Assembly (NCBI GenBank): GCA_017311185.1
Contig: JAESUZ010001069.1
Coordinates: forward strand, 504,501 to 568,500
Reading direction: 5' to 3'
Origin: Proteles cristata cristata
Lineage: Eukaryota > Chordata > Mammalia > Carnivora > Hyaenidae
Length of the DNA: 64,000 nt
The translations under genes were made by a program, and so were the position numbers. The stretch's first letter is position 1. Each line of letters starts with the position of its first letter. Below are positions 35,957 through 49,260 of this stretch, in pieces. The notes under the pieces are model-generated. The model worked only from the letters and a program-made list of their open reading frames with translations, was not told the origin of the DNA and did no database searches.

Positions 35957-38852
35957 ATTTCAACTCTTATAAATCTGTCAAAATTTATTTTATGGCCCAA
36001 GATAGAGCCTATATATGTTCCATGAGCAGTTGAAAATAATGTGCATTTTCTTGGGTGGAATATGCTATAAATGTCAGTTAGATCCTATTGATTGGTTCAA
36101 AGTGTTGTTGAGTCCTTTTGTATACTTGTTGATTTTCTGTCTTAGTTATTTTACCAGTTGAAAGGGGTGATGAAGTCTCCAACTACATTGTGGTTTGCTC
36201 TAATTTCTCTTTTCTGTTACATCAGTTTACTTCACATATTTTGTACAATGTTGTTCAGCATATACACATTTAGGATTATTATGTCTTCTTGCTGCAGATT
36301 CATTTATCATTACATAATGCCCCTCCCTGTCTTTGCCAAATTCTCCTCTGATAGTAATATAGACACTCCTGCTTTAATTAATTTTTGCATGATAAATCAT
36401 TTTTACTTTCTTACTTTCAATTTGCCTATACTGTAACATTTAAATTGAGTTTCTCATAGTCAAAGTACAGTTGAGTCATCTGCCCATCTTTGTTGTTTTA
36501 TTGGTGTATTCAGTTCATTAACAAAATGTAATTATTGATATGTTAGGAAGGCAAGTTACCATTTTTTCTTTTCTGATTGCTCCCTCTGATTTTTGCCTGT
36601 TTTCTTTTTTATCCCTTTTTAAATTTTTTATCAAAATAGAATTCTATTTTGAGTTATCTACGACTTTGAGTTTATTTGTATAGCTCTCAGTTGTTGCTGT
36701 ATGTATTGCATTATAAACGCATTACTCAACATGGTCTACTGGTGTTGTCATTTTACCAATTCAAGATAAGTATAGAAACCTCACCTTTCTTTACCTTTCC
36801 CCATTTATAATTACCTTAAATATTTCCCCTACGTATATTTAGAACATAAGACATTATAATTTTTGCTTCAATCATTAAACACAATTCAGAGAACTGAATT
36901 ATGAAAGCTAGTTCAATTTGCACATATTTTGTTTACCATGCTCTTTCATCTTTCTTTACGTTCCAAGATTTCTTTATTATTTCCTTTCCATTCAAATAAC
37001 TCCTTTTTTAACCATTCTTTTAGGGTAGGTCTGCTGGTGACAAATTCTCTTAGTTTTCCTTCATCTGAGAATGTCCAAATGTCCCCTTCATTCCTGAAGA
37101 ATATTTTCACTGGGTATAATATTCAGAGTTAACAGTTCTTTTCTTTCAAAACCTAAAAAATACTGTACCACTCCCTATAGCTTCCATGGTTGATAAGAAA
37201 TCTATTGTCAATCAAATTGTTTTTCCTCCTTTAAGTAAGCTGTCATTTTTCTTTATCCACTTTCAATATTTTTATTACTTTTTTTAGTTTTCTGAAGCTT
37301 AAATATATGTTTGATATGGATTTTTTTTTTTTTTCATATTTATCCTGTTCACGGTTCACTCTATTTCTTGTCTCTTACCAAAGTTTGGGAAGTTTTCAGC
37401 TATTTTTCATTTAGTGACTTCTTGGCTCCTTCTGGGATTTTCATGACACAATATTAGATATTTTATTACAGTCCCACAGGCTCCTGAGGCCCTGTTCATT
37501 TCTCTCAGTCTGTTTTCTTGGTTACTCCAACTGAGTAATTTGTATTGTCCTTTTCTTTTCACTTTTAGTTATTTATACTTTTCAATTCTAGAATTTCCAT
37601 TTGGTTCCTTTTAGTAGTTTCTGTCTCTGGCAAGGTTCCTCATCTGTATATTCATTGAGGCCATACTTTCCTTTAGTTTCTTATACATATATTTCCTTTC
37701 ATTGCTTGAATGAACTAGTAACAGCTACTTTGAAGTATCTGACAGCTAAATCCAATATCTGTGCCTCCTGGAGTTAATTTCTATTGAATGTCTTTTACCC
37801 TGAATATAAATGATTGTCTATAATTTCATGTTTTTATAACAGGATTATAATTTTCTGTTTATTTGTATGTCTGGTCATTTTGGTTAAAAGCTGGTTATTA
37901 TGGATAATATGTTGTAGTAAGTTTTCATTCTGTTACAGTATTGGTGTTGTTATAGCAGGCATTTTGGGATGGGAGTCGGCCTAAATTGCAAATTTTTTAT
38001 TTCCTGTGTTGTATATCAGTAGATGTCTCTGCTTATTTTTATTTTTCAGCTTCTAGCAGAAGCTTGCTTTTTTTTTTTTTTTTTTTAAGCCTGTTCTAGA
38101 GCATCTCACCTGCACATTTACAGTTTAGTTACTGACCAAAGATCTGGGCAGATTTTGGCTCAGATTTTTGGGCCCACTTCCTCTATAGCCCTTTTGCTTC
38201 TGGGGTTTCCCTTTTAAATTTCCAGCTGCTCTCCATTATCAAACCCTGTCCTCTGACACTTCAGTTGCCATCCAAGCTGGACATAAATTGAGGAATGCAT
38301 TCAGCCAAAAAGCAGGAAATTTGCACATCTCACACAGTGCACCTCTGTCATTCAGGGGAAGACTCTTCTCCAGACTTTGCCAGTTTTATGTGTTAAGGCC
38401 CCCTAAGTCTCCTCTATATGTGTATTTTAGCAGTCATGCAAAGGTTTGGGCAGAGATTATGTTCATAGTTTGGTTTCACCCCTCATGCCACTCTCTCACT
38501 TCCAGGATTTCTGCTCTTAAATTTCCAGCTGCTTTACCAGCCCTGAACTCTGTCCTCTGTCTATTTTGAGCCAGTATGGCTATGGTTTTCTGCCTTTGGA
38601 ACTGGTAGATGCTGTGGGACTGGGAAAGACTTTCAGGCAAAGACCACAAAATCATAATTTTTATCTAATGCAGTTGAAGTCTTTAAAGGGTAAATTCTCC
38701 TCTGGTTCTTACCTGCTTTTCTTCACTTTTCAGTGTCTTCAAATAGTTGTTCTTTGGTTTATATTTTGTTCAGGTTTTATAGTTGTTAATTTTGTTATAT
38801 TTTCTAGTGATGAATAACTGGCCTGACAAATGAAGTTGAAATCTGGAAGCAA

Positions 38853-38891
38853 AACTCTCTCTCTCTCTCTAAATATATATATATATATATG

Positions 38892-38945
<54 letters not shown>
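38853..38945. repeat. (CT)n/(TA)n compound microsatellite
   Basis: CTCTCTCTCT runs into AAATATATAT, then a GAATAT interruption, then more than 40 bases of alternating TA. Self-complementary and likely length-variable. Confidence 0.95.
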
Positions 38946-38949
<4 letters not shown>

Positions 38950-39079
38950 ACATTTAGAAGAAAATTCTTTACCAAATTTTTTTTGTGGTCACAGGATTTG
39001 CAGATTCTAAATGTCTTCAGCTAGGTAAATGGATATGTTAAATGTTCTAAACAGACACTTTGGAACACTAAACAGACAT

Positions 39080-39590
39080 CAGAGGCAAGTAAGTCCTAGA
39101 TCCTAGGGGTGCAGTACTGAATAAAACAGACCAATCCCTGCTGTCTTGGAACTTACATTCTAGTGTGGAGAAATACAAAATAATCATATAAACAAATAAA
39201 TATGCAATGTAAAAGGTGATGATAAGTTCCTTGAAGAAAATCTAAGTGTGGCATAGCAGTAGAGAGGGAACTATACAAGCTGACATTTCAACAGAGATTT
39301 GAATGAAGTGCCTATGTGAGCTAGGTAGATATCGTGGAAATAACATTCCATATAGATGCACAATGACCCTGAGGCGAAGGCATGCTGAGAATATTCAAGA
39401 AATAGAAAGATAGACGATGTCTCTGAAAAGGCATCAGTAAAGGGAGTGAATGTTAGATAACTAGAATCCAGAAAACACAGGGCCTTTTAGGCTACAATAA
39501 GAACTCTGGACTATGTTATGAGTGAGATGGGAAGCTCTTAGAGCATCTGAAGAGGAGGAAAAGTGAGTTAAAGGTACATATAGCAACATG
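39080..39590 (-). repeat. L2-like fragment, antisense
   Basis: TGGAACTTACATTCTAGTGT, AATAAATATGCAATG, TGATAAGTTCCTTGAAGAAA and GAACTCTGGACTATGTTATG follow reversed L2 order. Confidence 0.6.
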
Positions 39591-39649
39591 TAAAGCACTT
39601 AAAAGCATTGTGTTGAGAAAAGAAAGATCCATAGGAAAATATCATTTAT

Positions 39650-40009
39650 GTTCACTCATGAGCATAGCTGCAAAAGTCCTAGGCAAAATATTACCAAAAT
39701 GATTTCAGCAATACATAAGGAGAATAATAATCAACTTAGGTGATTTTATTCTAAAAATCTAAGGTTGATTTCACATATGAAAATGAATCTATTACTTGCT
39801 ACACTGAACAAAATTTTAAAGTATACATATATATGGGGGCACCTTGGCGGCTCAGTCAGTTAAGCATCTAACTTCAGCTCAGGCCATGATCTCACGGTCC
39901 GTGAGTTCAAGCCCCATGTCGGGCTCTGTGCTGACAGCTAGCTCAGAACCTGGAGCCTGCTTCGGATTCTGTGTCTCCTTCTGTCTCTGACCCTCCCCTG
40001 CTCATGCTG

Positions 40010-40040
<31 letters not shown>

Positions 40041-40310
40041 GAAATAAATAAAACATTTAAAAAAAAGTGCTGAGAATGGGCACTCATGTTTAAAAATATA
40101 TACATATATACATATATATGATCATCTCAATTCAGAAGCCGAATTTGACAAAATTTGAAGTACAATTCACGATAAAAATAATAGCAAATAGATAAGCACA
40201 TCATTAATCTGATAACCACTAATCAGAACCTCACTGCAAATATCATAACAATGATGAAATACTGAAAGCTTTTCTTTCAAGTTTGAGAATGAGATAAGGA
40301 CTTCCGACAA
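39650..40310 (+). mobile_element. L1 ORF2 fragment, sense, containing a SINE
   Basis: CAAAAGTCCTAGGCAAAATA, then AGCCGAATTTGACAAAATTT, matches the reverse-transcriptase region. The CAN-SINE at about 39834-40068 separates the two halves. Confidence 0.7.
39834..40068 (+). mobile_element. CAN-SINE, sense
   Basis: Head GGGGGCACCTTGGCGGCTCA, felid body GACAGCTAGCTCAGAACCTG, a (CT)n tract of about 28 bases and tail AAATAAATAAAACA. Confidence 0.93.
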
Positions 40311-43300
40311 CATCACTTCCCTTGAACGTAGTAATAGATCTCCTAGGTTGTTCATAGCGTTATTTGCAGGGACCACAAACTGTTTGTTAGGCAGTTCACC
40401 AACCTTGTTTGCCTTACCCCTGAGCACACAATAGGAGTGTATTTTCTCACCAACTACGGAGTTCTACATGGCAAGGTCATTTGTTTTGGCCAATTCCACA
40501 GGGGCAAAAAGGGCTGAAACTCTTGATGCCAGGGAGTGATCTCTCTCATTCCCTTCTCTTTCCTGGTGATTTTGGAAGCATGTATTCCATTACCTAGGGT
40601 CCCTGAGTGACTATGAGCAGTCCCTACCTCTAGCAATAGTAAGAAATTATCTTCTGTGGAGTTAAGACATTAACATTCTGGATTTTCATTTCCTGCAGCA
40701 TGGCACAGCCCATTCTGATTGATATACCACTCAAATGTACCTATGCAATTGAATCAATCTATTGTGGTTTACAACTGTAATTTACTCACAGAACTGGATA
40801 CTTCTATAGTAGTAACAGTGAATGAAATTCATTTTTATTCAACCACATGGATGAGTCCCATAAACTTAATGTTGAGTGAAAAGGCCAGGCACATGAAAAT
40901 ATGTACTATTTAGGTACAGATGCTTTAAAAAGGGTCTGAGTACCCAATTCCACCCTGCAGGAAGGTCCCCACACCAAGAAACAGTTTTCTCAGACACCAG
41001 TAGGGTGTTCTACCACTCATCTTAATTCTGACACTATCTGCCCTGAGACAGCATCAGATTCCACAGACTCAGGGCTCAGTCCTATACAACTGCCCTCTTC
41101 CCTCATTTCAGACGCTAGTTCCAAGTCCAGGTTGTCAACCTGTGCTTCTAACCAACTGACTATAGACTGGAGGTTCCAATAACCCTCTTTCACTCCCACT
41201 CCTGGGATTCAATTAATTTCCTAGAGTGGTTCACAGAACTCAGAAAAAGTTTACTTACATTTGCCAGCTTATTATAAAAGGATATAGTAAAGAAATACAG
41301 CTAAACATCCAGGTGGAATAGATGCAGAAGACAAACCTTCCATCCTAGGGGCATTCCTCAAGTCATCTCATTAACCTAACAATAGACTATTTCCGGCTGT
41401 CATGGCTTAGGAAATCCTAAGGGTTTTAGAAACTCTGTGCTAGAAATGGGATGAAGACCAAATATAAATTCTTTATTATAAATCACAATATTGCAATGCC
41501 TAACTAATAAGACCACAAAGGAATGCAAGGAAATTAATGTCATGAGAGTCAGGATGGTGGTAACTTTGTATGGTTAAGAGAAACAAGTGGTTGATGTTTG
41601 GGAGGTAGCATAAAGGCTTCTGGGTGCTGAGGCTTTCTCAATTTGGATGGTGGTTACAATAGGGCCAGCCCGTGATAAAACCATCGGTCAAACATTTTGG
41701 TTTCATTTACTTTTCTATATGGGTACGTGTTTTGCTTAATTTTCTGATATGTTCAACTAAGAATAATTTTTAAAAAGATTGATAGTTGCTATAACAACAA
41801 ACCCTCAAGTGTGTAATGGTTCAACCATAAAGAAAATGACTTCTCACTCAAGTGAAGTCCAAACAGGTGGTTCTCCTCCAAGTGTCATTCAGGGATCTAG
41901 GGTCCCTCCATCTTTTGCCTCCATCATGTTCTACATGTACCTTTCAAGGTCATATGGCCAAAAAATGCATCAAGTCAGCCGAAGTGGATTGACATGGGGA
42001 CCAGTGTATAGGAAAATGTAAGGACCCAAGTCTGCAAGTAGCATACATTAGTTACACTGCCATCCAACTGGCTAGATTCAATCACATGGCCACCATAAAG
42101 TATAAGGGAACCTGGAAACAGTCTAGCTGATTTCCCAGGAAGAAGAAAATGGGTGTGAGGAACAGCTGCCAAGTCCCTGCCACAACATATATACCAAAGC
42201 CACACATGTTGCTAAAGATACATATGTATCTAGGGACACACAATAAGCATATTGTGGGAGTGAGGAAAAAAGAGCAAATAAGGAATAAAAGAAACAAAAT
42301 AATGGACCAAGAGAGAGGACTTTCATGGGCCAATCCTAAAATAGGGCCACAAGTTCAGGAGGATTAACTCAGTTAGCAGCATCCATCTAAGTAGCAACAA
42401 AAAACACAAAAAGTCTAGCAGCCATGGTGCCGGTAGTGCCATCCTAAACAGACTCTCTGAAGTATGACCTTAGATTCTGCAGTTGGTCCATGTTTGTTTT
42501 CTAAGCCTTGCTCCCTGGACTTCTCATGAGTTCTGTGAATTACTTACTGATATCTTCCCAGTACATTTTTTTCTTAACCACACTTTGTTAGAGCCAAACT
42601 CATAGTGTCAGAGAGGAGGTTGTATTTTGCCTGTTGAACCTCTGTCCCATGTTGAATTTGAGCCATTATTACAGTAGGAATCCTTACTTTGTCCTTGGCA
42701 TCAACCAATGGGAATGCTGCTGCAGAAAGCCCAACATCTAGACAAGCCTGCTCTCCAGTAGCAACAGCCAAGCAGCAGGAAGATGTCCTTTGCCTCCCAA
42801 ACCTCACATGAGCACATCGAATTGATGGAATGTAGTTTTTACTCAGAACCCTAGCTCTAGGAATTTTAATTTCTCCAGGTAGCAAAGAATTTGAAGCAAC
42901 CAAGTGAATGGATACATTTACTCTGCTGGATGTATACCCTGGAACACTCCACAGCTGACAGAAGCAACAAGATATGCATAAGAGCAGTTAGTGGAGTGTA
43001 TCCCTTATTTACCTATTTTCTTAGGGATCCTGGCCTCTACAGATCTCCCTCCATGCCTACTCCCCACCCCTTTACACACACTCTGTGTTGCTGCAGCTGG
43101 GATTCTGCAAACTCTATTTCCCAGAATCTACTGACAGCTGGTTTCATTAGGTCCTCTCATTGGGATGTCCTAATGGGAACCCAAAAGTGAGAGAGGGGAA
43201 GAAGGGCGTTCATTCCTGTTTTCCAGCTGCTGTCTCATTACTTCAGCTGCAAGCAGCTGGCTCCAGCTTCTAGCTGCTTCTGCACTGGGCAGCAGTTTTG

Positions 43301-44840
43301 CCACATTTGCCGCACCTGTCAGATTGTAGCAGCAGACAGGCAGTCATGCCCTTCCTCAAAGGTCCAAGCACTAGGTATGTAGAAGGAGCTTTCCCCACAA
43401 AGATCTGAGTATGAGTCAAAAGGGCGGTTCTCCTCTGAGCTGATTTCTGGTGATTACACTTCTTCCTGTTTGTTTTCCCAGGATTTAGGATGCTCTCGGA
43501 TTTCTCCACTTAGTTTTTTAATTTCAGCAACTTCTACCTATTCTTTCAGCATTCCCACACTTGGAATCAATTCTCTGTATTAAATGCCCTTTACTTGAAA
43601 TACTTAAAGTGTGCTTTGCATGTTCTGATGGCTCCGATTGATATGTGATTGGATATTAAAAACACATCTGAGGGAGGAGGGAAAGCAAGAATATGTTACT
43701 TGTCAGTAGTACTCTATATAAATACAGCAGTTCACATTTTCTAAGAATATGTACATAAGAAAGAGGATGTTAAATGAGTTTTTCAGCTGTCTAAGATCTT
43801 TGGATAATACACCAAGACTGAAGACCATAGGTAATAGGTACTGACATATTCTAAATAAAGATGCTGGATATAGCCACATAGGATTTATTCTAAGAAAATA
43901 AAGCTGATCCAGAGACCATCAAACTTTCTGCTGTATATGAAGTGAGAAATACAAGATGCATTGATGGGAATTTTTTAGGAATAGAGAAATTTTCCTCCCT
44001 GAAAGGCATCCTAAAAATCAAGTGAGCAGGGCTGTAACAGAATCATTTATGGTCATTTGTGTCCCCAGGAGAGGGACAGGTTTTACATTCATTCAGATTA
44101 CATTCTCAAGCTAGAAAGCTTTCTACACTCAGGAACTTAATAGAGCTATCTGCATATGGCCACTGAGGTGGAGCCTGGGGCAAAGGCCTCTTGGGAGTTA
44201 ATATAACCTGAATCACTTATGAGGGTTTGGAGCCATATGCATAAAGAGATTGGTGCTTCTCACATGGAGAAGCTTCTCACATGGAGAAATCAATCAGGCT
44301 GGTTGGGGCATGCGAGGGGAGACAGGTCAGCTGCCGCCTGCGCTGCACAGCCAGTGTTTGGTGGGGCAAATCTGCAGGAGTTTCCAGTGGGATCCCTGAA
44401 AGGGAACTAGTCTTGAGGTGTTTGTTGGGACCAGTCCTAGGAAGGCTGCCTGCCAGAGGGAAGGATGTTAGCATTAGGAGGCTATGGATTCACAGATAGG
44501 GCAGAAGCTGAAGAGCTGAGGGGGAGTGTGGGCTCTACCATAGGAGGGAAACAAAGCCAGCTTTGCACAAGTCCCCCCTGGGGTGCTCCAGAGAACCCCA
44601 GTACCCCACATGAGAGTCAACATTTAAGTAAGTGTCTGTGTTAGTAGAGCACACATGATGTTTTCCTTTTTCCTCCTCTAGAGTTTCCTCCCCATCCCAA
44701 TCCTAAGTGACAGAGGAGGTAAGGAATGAATGAAATAAAGACCATGTTTCCCCACTGCACTGGGCTGGAGGAAGAACAGTTTCAAATTGGGTAAGTTGCT
44801 GATAGATCACTGAGGTGTGGGAAGAGGTGGGGGAGACAAA
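40311..44840. other. Intergenic, old repeat debris, no gene seen
   Basis: An L1 3'-end remnant lies near 40790-40920 and an old repeat near 41780-42060 (GTTGCTATAACAACAAACCC). A perfect 17-bp tandem duplicate GCTTCTCACATGGAGAA is at 44255-44288. The rest has no assignment. Confidence 0.45.
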
Positions 44841-44847
44841 TGTATTT

Positions 44848-45006
44848 TAAAATGTTAATATTTTAGGGGTCCCTGACTGGCTCAGTTGGTAGAGCCTATA
44901 ACTCTTGATCTCAGGGTCATGAGTTCAAGCCCCACACTGGTGTGAAGTCTACTTAAAATAAAATTCAAAAAAATAAAGATAGAAAATAAAATGTTCATAT
45001 TTTAAA
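44848..45006 (+). mobile_element. Short, older CAN-SINE
   Basis: Head GGGGTCCCTGACTGGCTCAG, box GGTCATGAGTTCAAGCCC and TCTACTTAAAATAAAATTC end. Flanks AAAATGTTAATATTTTA and AAAATGTTCATATTTTA differ by one base. Confidence 0.87.
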
Positions 45007-46009
45007 TTGGCCTCAATTATGTTGCAGGGAATAATGGAACATATTTACACCAGAGTATAAAATAGAAGGACCCTTGAAGTAAGGCCAGAAATGCAGGGGC
45101 TGTGACAATCAACCAGACTCCCAAGTATAACAGTAAATAGGGTGTCCCCAACTAATCAAGAACACATCATCTTGTAACCATTAGAATCAAGAGACCAAGA
45201 GCAACAAAGACTTAATGGTTAACATCCCTGAGTTCCTAAACCATTGCCAACAGCCATCTACCTTCAGATTTCTTTTTTTTTTTTTTTACCTTCAGATTTC
45301 TAATTATAGTAGAAGAAAAATCCTATTTGTTAAGGACGTTCTTCCATGGGATTCTTTTTCTGGGTCACAATCAAAATGCAACTGATAAAATGAGCATTGC
45401 AACTTTCTCATGTGAGCATTTTTTCCTCAATTAAGATTCAAAGTTATAGGACAGGTAGGAGTGTTGACTGGCATCTGATAAGATAATTACATGTTTGAAG
45501 CACAGCAAGGTGGATGGGATGCCCAGAAAAGATATATTAGCCAGGGTATATAATGCTAACTTCTGTAACTTTCCTAAAGCTCAGTAACTTAATGCATTAG
45601 AGGTTTATTTTTTATTTATTTTTTTTATTTTTGCTGAAAAGTCCAATGTGGATGTTCTTGGTCAAGCAGATTTCCTCCAAGCAATGATTTACTGTATGCT
45701 ATGACTCCCCCCATAGTCTTTAAAACACATGCTTCAAGCTCACCCAGGAAGGGAGAAGAGGGGATGGGAGAATGTGGAGAAGGCTCACTCTTTAATTGCC
45801 TTGGTCTGGTAGTAAAGCATTACTTCTACTTACTTTTCATTGGTGAAGACAATTCACATAATCCTGCCTTGACACAAGGAGCGGGGAAACATAGTGTAAC
45901 TATGTGTCCATGAAAAGGACATTTTGGTGAGCATCTAGCCAGTTTCTTCCCCAGAAGAAACAGATATTGGTGTGAAGGTCTGGAAGATGAATATGAGCTC
46001 ATCACAAAA

Positions 46010-46350
46010 AGTACTGTAAAAAGGTGGAGCAGCATATGTAAAGACCCGGCAGGAACAGCTTGAGGAATGAAAAGAATGAAAAGAAAGGCTGGAGTCTTGT
46101 AAGGAAGGAGTGGGTTAAGATGCAGCTGCAGAGCAAGGCCTGGGCAAGATCACACAGGGCCTGGGAGCAAGTCTCTTTTGTTCTGAGTACTGAGAACCCA
46201 TTGAAGGATTTTAAGCAGAGAAACGACATATCTGATTTACATTTTAAAAACCTCACTTGGCTGTGTGGGAAACGAATTGATTTGGGGGCAGGAGTGAAGG
46301 AATTAGACCAGTAAGGCAATTGCTACAGTAGTTGAATATCCTAGGAGTAC
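46010..46350 (-). repeat. L2-like fragment, antisense
   Basis: CATTGAAGGATTTTAAGCAG, CTGATTTACATTTTAAAAAC and TCACTTGGCTGTGTGGG are the diagnostic reversed L2 words. Confidence 0.65.
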
Positions 46351-46761
46351 ATGGCCAGTCTGAGAAGTCACTTGGGAAGGAGGACCACCTAGGGACCAAA
46401 AAACACTAATTGCGGGTCTCTGTGAAAAGCGGTCAAGGGCTCTGTGCGTTTATGTAAACAGCTGAGTGTTTGGAGCTAAGCTGTGTCTCTGCCAAGATCA
46501 TGTTGTTTCCCTTGGAACTGTGTTCCCATAGGACTGTTACAGGAACAAAAGCTGGAGCACACCAAAAACTGCAGCAGCAAGAAACCTCTCAAAGGCATGC
46601 TGAGTAAGCACAAGGCACAGACTGCCATAAACCCAAGCTTATTCTGGTCTCTCACCACCCCTCCAAACCATTTTCATTTAGGGACACCCTTTCCCTGCTG
46701 TGGAGGGAAGCTGCAGCAAGCCCGTGACTTTTCAGCTCATTCTTAGTTAACGATCCTACGC

Positions 46762-47095
46762 AATCTCAAGCAATTAGAATGCCTAACCCTAGGTAACAAT
46801 AAATAATGTGCACCCACTGGAGCTTTAACCGTCTTTCCCTCCCAGCTCTGCCCCACTTCCTATGTCTCAAGGAGCCTGAGCTGGGGAGAGGAATAATCTT
46901 GTGCTCTCCGCTCTTCTCACCCCCTCTCGATCTCAAGCAATTAGAATGTCTAAAACTAGGTAAGAAGAAATGATATGCACCCATTGGAGCTTTAACCATC
47001 TTTCTCTCCCAGCTCTGCCCCACTTACTGTCTCAAGGAGCCTGAGCTGGGGAGAATAGTCTGTTCTCTGCACTCACCTCCTCTCTACCTAACAGC
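46762..47095. repeat. Tandem duplication, two 167-bp units
   Basis: Units begin at 46762 and 46929, each opening with ATCTCAAGCAATTAGAATG. They share GCACCCA(C/T)TGGAGCTTTAACC, CCCAGCTCTGCCCCACTT and CTCAAGGAGCCTGAGCTGGG. Divergence is modest with small indels. No coding frame is kept. Confidence 0.9.
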
Positions 47096-47159
47096 TGCAG
47101 AGAAGGAAAGGGGTGAGAAAGGGGACAAGGTTCCTGCTGGACGAGGTGATTCTGTGCCC

Positions 47160-47390
47160 TAGGGGCCTGGCAGATATTTATTTATTTATTTTAAATGTTT
47201 ATTTTTGAGAGACAGAGCACGAGTGGGGGAGGGGCAGAGAGAGGGAGACAGAATCCAAAGCAGGCTCCAGGCTCTGAGCTGTCAGCACAGAGCCCAGTAT
47301 GAGGCTTGAACTCACAAATCTGGAGACCATGACCTGAGAAGTCGGATGCTTAACCAACACCACCCAGGTGCCCCCTGGTGGATATTCAAA
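47160..47390 (-). mobile_element. CAN-SINE, antisense
   Basis: Body about 47174-47374. Flanks CCTGGCAGATATT and CCTGGTGGATATT differ by one base. Confidence 0.9.
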
Positions 47391-47394
47391 GGGA

Positions 47395-48650
47395 CATCCT
47401 TGCTGTCCCCTTGACCCTGGAGGAGTCAGGCATTAGGGGGTGGAGCATTAGTGGGTGGTCTCTAGCAACTCCCTCAGCCCACATGGCACACTCCTCGCTT
47501 CTTTATGCTGAGGTCTCCTTGCCTCCTCAAATGGTCCACTGGACAGGGCCCAAGACCACCCCACCCTTCCTTCCCTCCCGCAAGGTGCACAAGATACACA
47601 CATGCATCACTTGCTACAGCAACTTCTGGGAACGCAGGCCGGTGCAAAAGCTGCAACACTCCCTGGTCCCCACCACGGAACCAGTCAGTGAGCTCCGCTT
47701 GCCCTCTACATTCCCAGGGAAGGAGTAAGACTCCAGGCTCATCATTCCTCAGCCAGCCGGCAGGTCCAAAGAATAAATACCTCAAGCTTCCTGAAGGGTC
47801 CCAGTAGAGTCTGCAGTCAGAGCTGATGTGAGGGGCAGGTCCTGACAGTCCAGGTGTGCTGTCTCACAACAAGCTCCCTACAAAGCAATCCTACCGTCTC
47901 TTCCCATGCATCCTCTTTCTGACCCTGACCCTTAAGCATGCAATGAATACCACCAGGAAGCATACTCTATTTCCCCCATTTGTTCATTCCCTCTTACTCT
48001 CAAGGATATTCATGTTCTGCTCACCTCAGAACTCCAACCCGTTCACTGCTACTCTCAGTGCTGCTTCCTGCTTCACTGTGAAAAACCAGAGCAATCAGAA
48101 TAGCACTTCTCTAACCCTATCCTGATCTCCTCAATCAGAAATTGCCGGGAGGGCTTGGCAATCTGCATTACACTAAGCCTTCCAGGTGATTCTAACAATG
48201 CCGTGGGTGTTACAGCAACTCCCTCCCACTTACCTCTTACTACTGCCCTTCCTTTAATATGTTCTCAAATTGTTAAACTATAGTTTGTTCTTTAAAAGGC
48301 TGACACTCTGTTATTTCTTATGAAAATATGCACTGTTGTCTCTCTTCAGTCTAGGCTTTCAACATTAAACACTGAAGCCCAGGAACTTGGGCTTTCATAA
48401 GAGCTTCTCCTGAAGCTGATGATGGAGCTGGGAGGCCCCAGTTCAGGTTCAGGGTAGTCCTGCTTTCAGAATCAGAGCAACTGATGGAGAGACACTGGTG
48501 GGGCTTAGTTGTGGGGGCCCAAGGCCTGAATCAGACCCAAAGAGAGATTTACTTGGGTGAATGGAGCCACACTAGGCAAAGAAACCAAATTATTTTCTGG
48601 GAGAAAAACAGAGAAAGGAGAAAGGCAGACCCCAGCTGTCCTGCTGAACA
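47395..48650. other. Intergenic, no gene recognised
   Basis: Non-repetitive to the eye. A plus-strand open frame at 47378-47728 starts with GTG inside SINE-flanking sequence and shows no known motif. I see no supported gene. Confidence 0.45.
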
Positions 48651-48654
48651 TAAT

Positions 48655-48899
48655 GAAAACAGGGAAAGGGGCGCCTGGGTGGCTTAGTCGGTTAAGCGTC
48701 CGACTTTTGCTTGGGTCATGATCTCGCGGTTCGTGGGTTCGAGCCCCGCGTCGGGCTCTGTGCTGACTGCCAGCTCAGAGCCTGGAGCCTGTTTTAGTCT
48801 GTGACTCCCTCTCTCTCTGACCCTCCCCTGCTCACGCTATCTCTCTCTCCTAGAAATAAATAAAAAAAATATTTAAAAAAAAAAAAGAAAACAGGGAAA
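48655..48899 (+). mobile_element. Young felid CAN-SINE, close to consensus
   Basis: Body 48668-48886 with intact GGGGCGCCTGGGTGGCTTAG head and GGTTCGTGGGTTCGAGCCCC box. Target duplication GAAAACAGGGAAA at 48655-48667 and 48887-48899 is perfect. Confidence 0.96.
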
Positions 48900-48999
48900 A
48901 TTAACCAAGATCTAGGAATATAAACATTTGGGAAAGAATACAGACAGGGAAGGTGGTGTGATATGTGTCCCACAGTGAGATGCCTGCTACTCCAACACT

Positions 49000-49260
49000 T
49001 TCCTTGGATTTCATGTTTATTTATTTATTTTGAAAGAGAGAAAGCACATGCAGAGGAGGGACAGAGAGTGGACAGAGAAAGGAGACAGAGAGAGAGGGAG
49101 AGACAGAAGAGAGAGAGAATCTCAAGCTGGCTCCATGCTGTCAGTGCAGAGCCCGACATGGGGCTCAATCTCACAAACTGTGAGATCATAACCTGAGCAG
49201 AAATCAAGAGTCAGACACGTAGCTGACTGAGCCAGCCAAGAGCCCCTCCTTGGATTTGAT
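49000..49260 (-). mobile_element. CAN-SINE, antisense
   Basis: Body about 49014-49245 with an extended GA-rich tract. Flanks TCCTTGGATTTCATG and TCCTTGGATTTGATG differ by one base. Confidence 0.9.

Larger units (their letters stand above)
33390..38820 (-). mobile_element. Long old L1 (L1M/HAL1-like), antisense, with three SINE insertions
   Basis: Reverse L1 text spans more than 5 kb: TAGATACTAATCCTTTGTCA, TTCTCCAGCTCCATTTGTTG, CAGTTGGGCATAGTTGTGTG, CATCAGGGATATTGTTCTAT, AGGTCTGCTGGTGACAAATT, TTTTCACTGGGTATAATATT. Interrupted by SINEs at 34485, 35019 and 35763. Minus-strand 35483-35704 retains the reverse-transcriptase-like [20 protein letters not shown]. Whether this is one element or two abutting ones cannot be told by eye. 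Confidence 0.75.

Noticed and set aside
47378..47728. 116-codon plus-strand gene
   Set aside because: GTG start in the SINE flank, no motif, no splice or poly(A) context.
48668..48760. tRNA-Lys gene
   Set aside because: It is the tRNA-derived head of a CAN-SINE, lacking a mature acceptor stem pairing and carrying a SINE body and tail.
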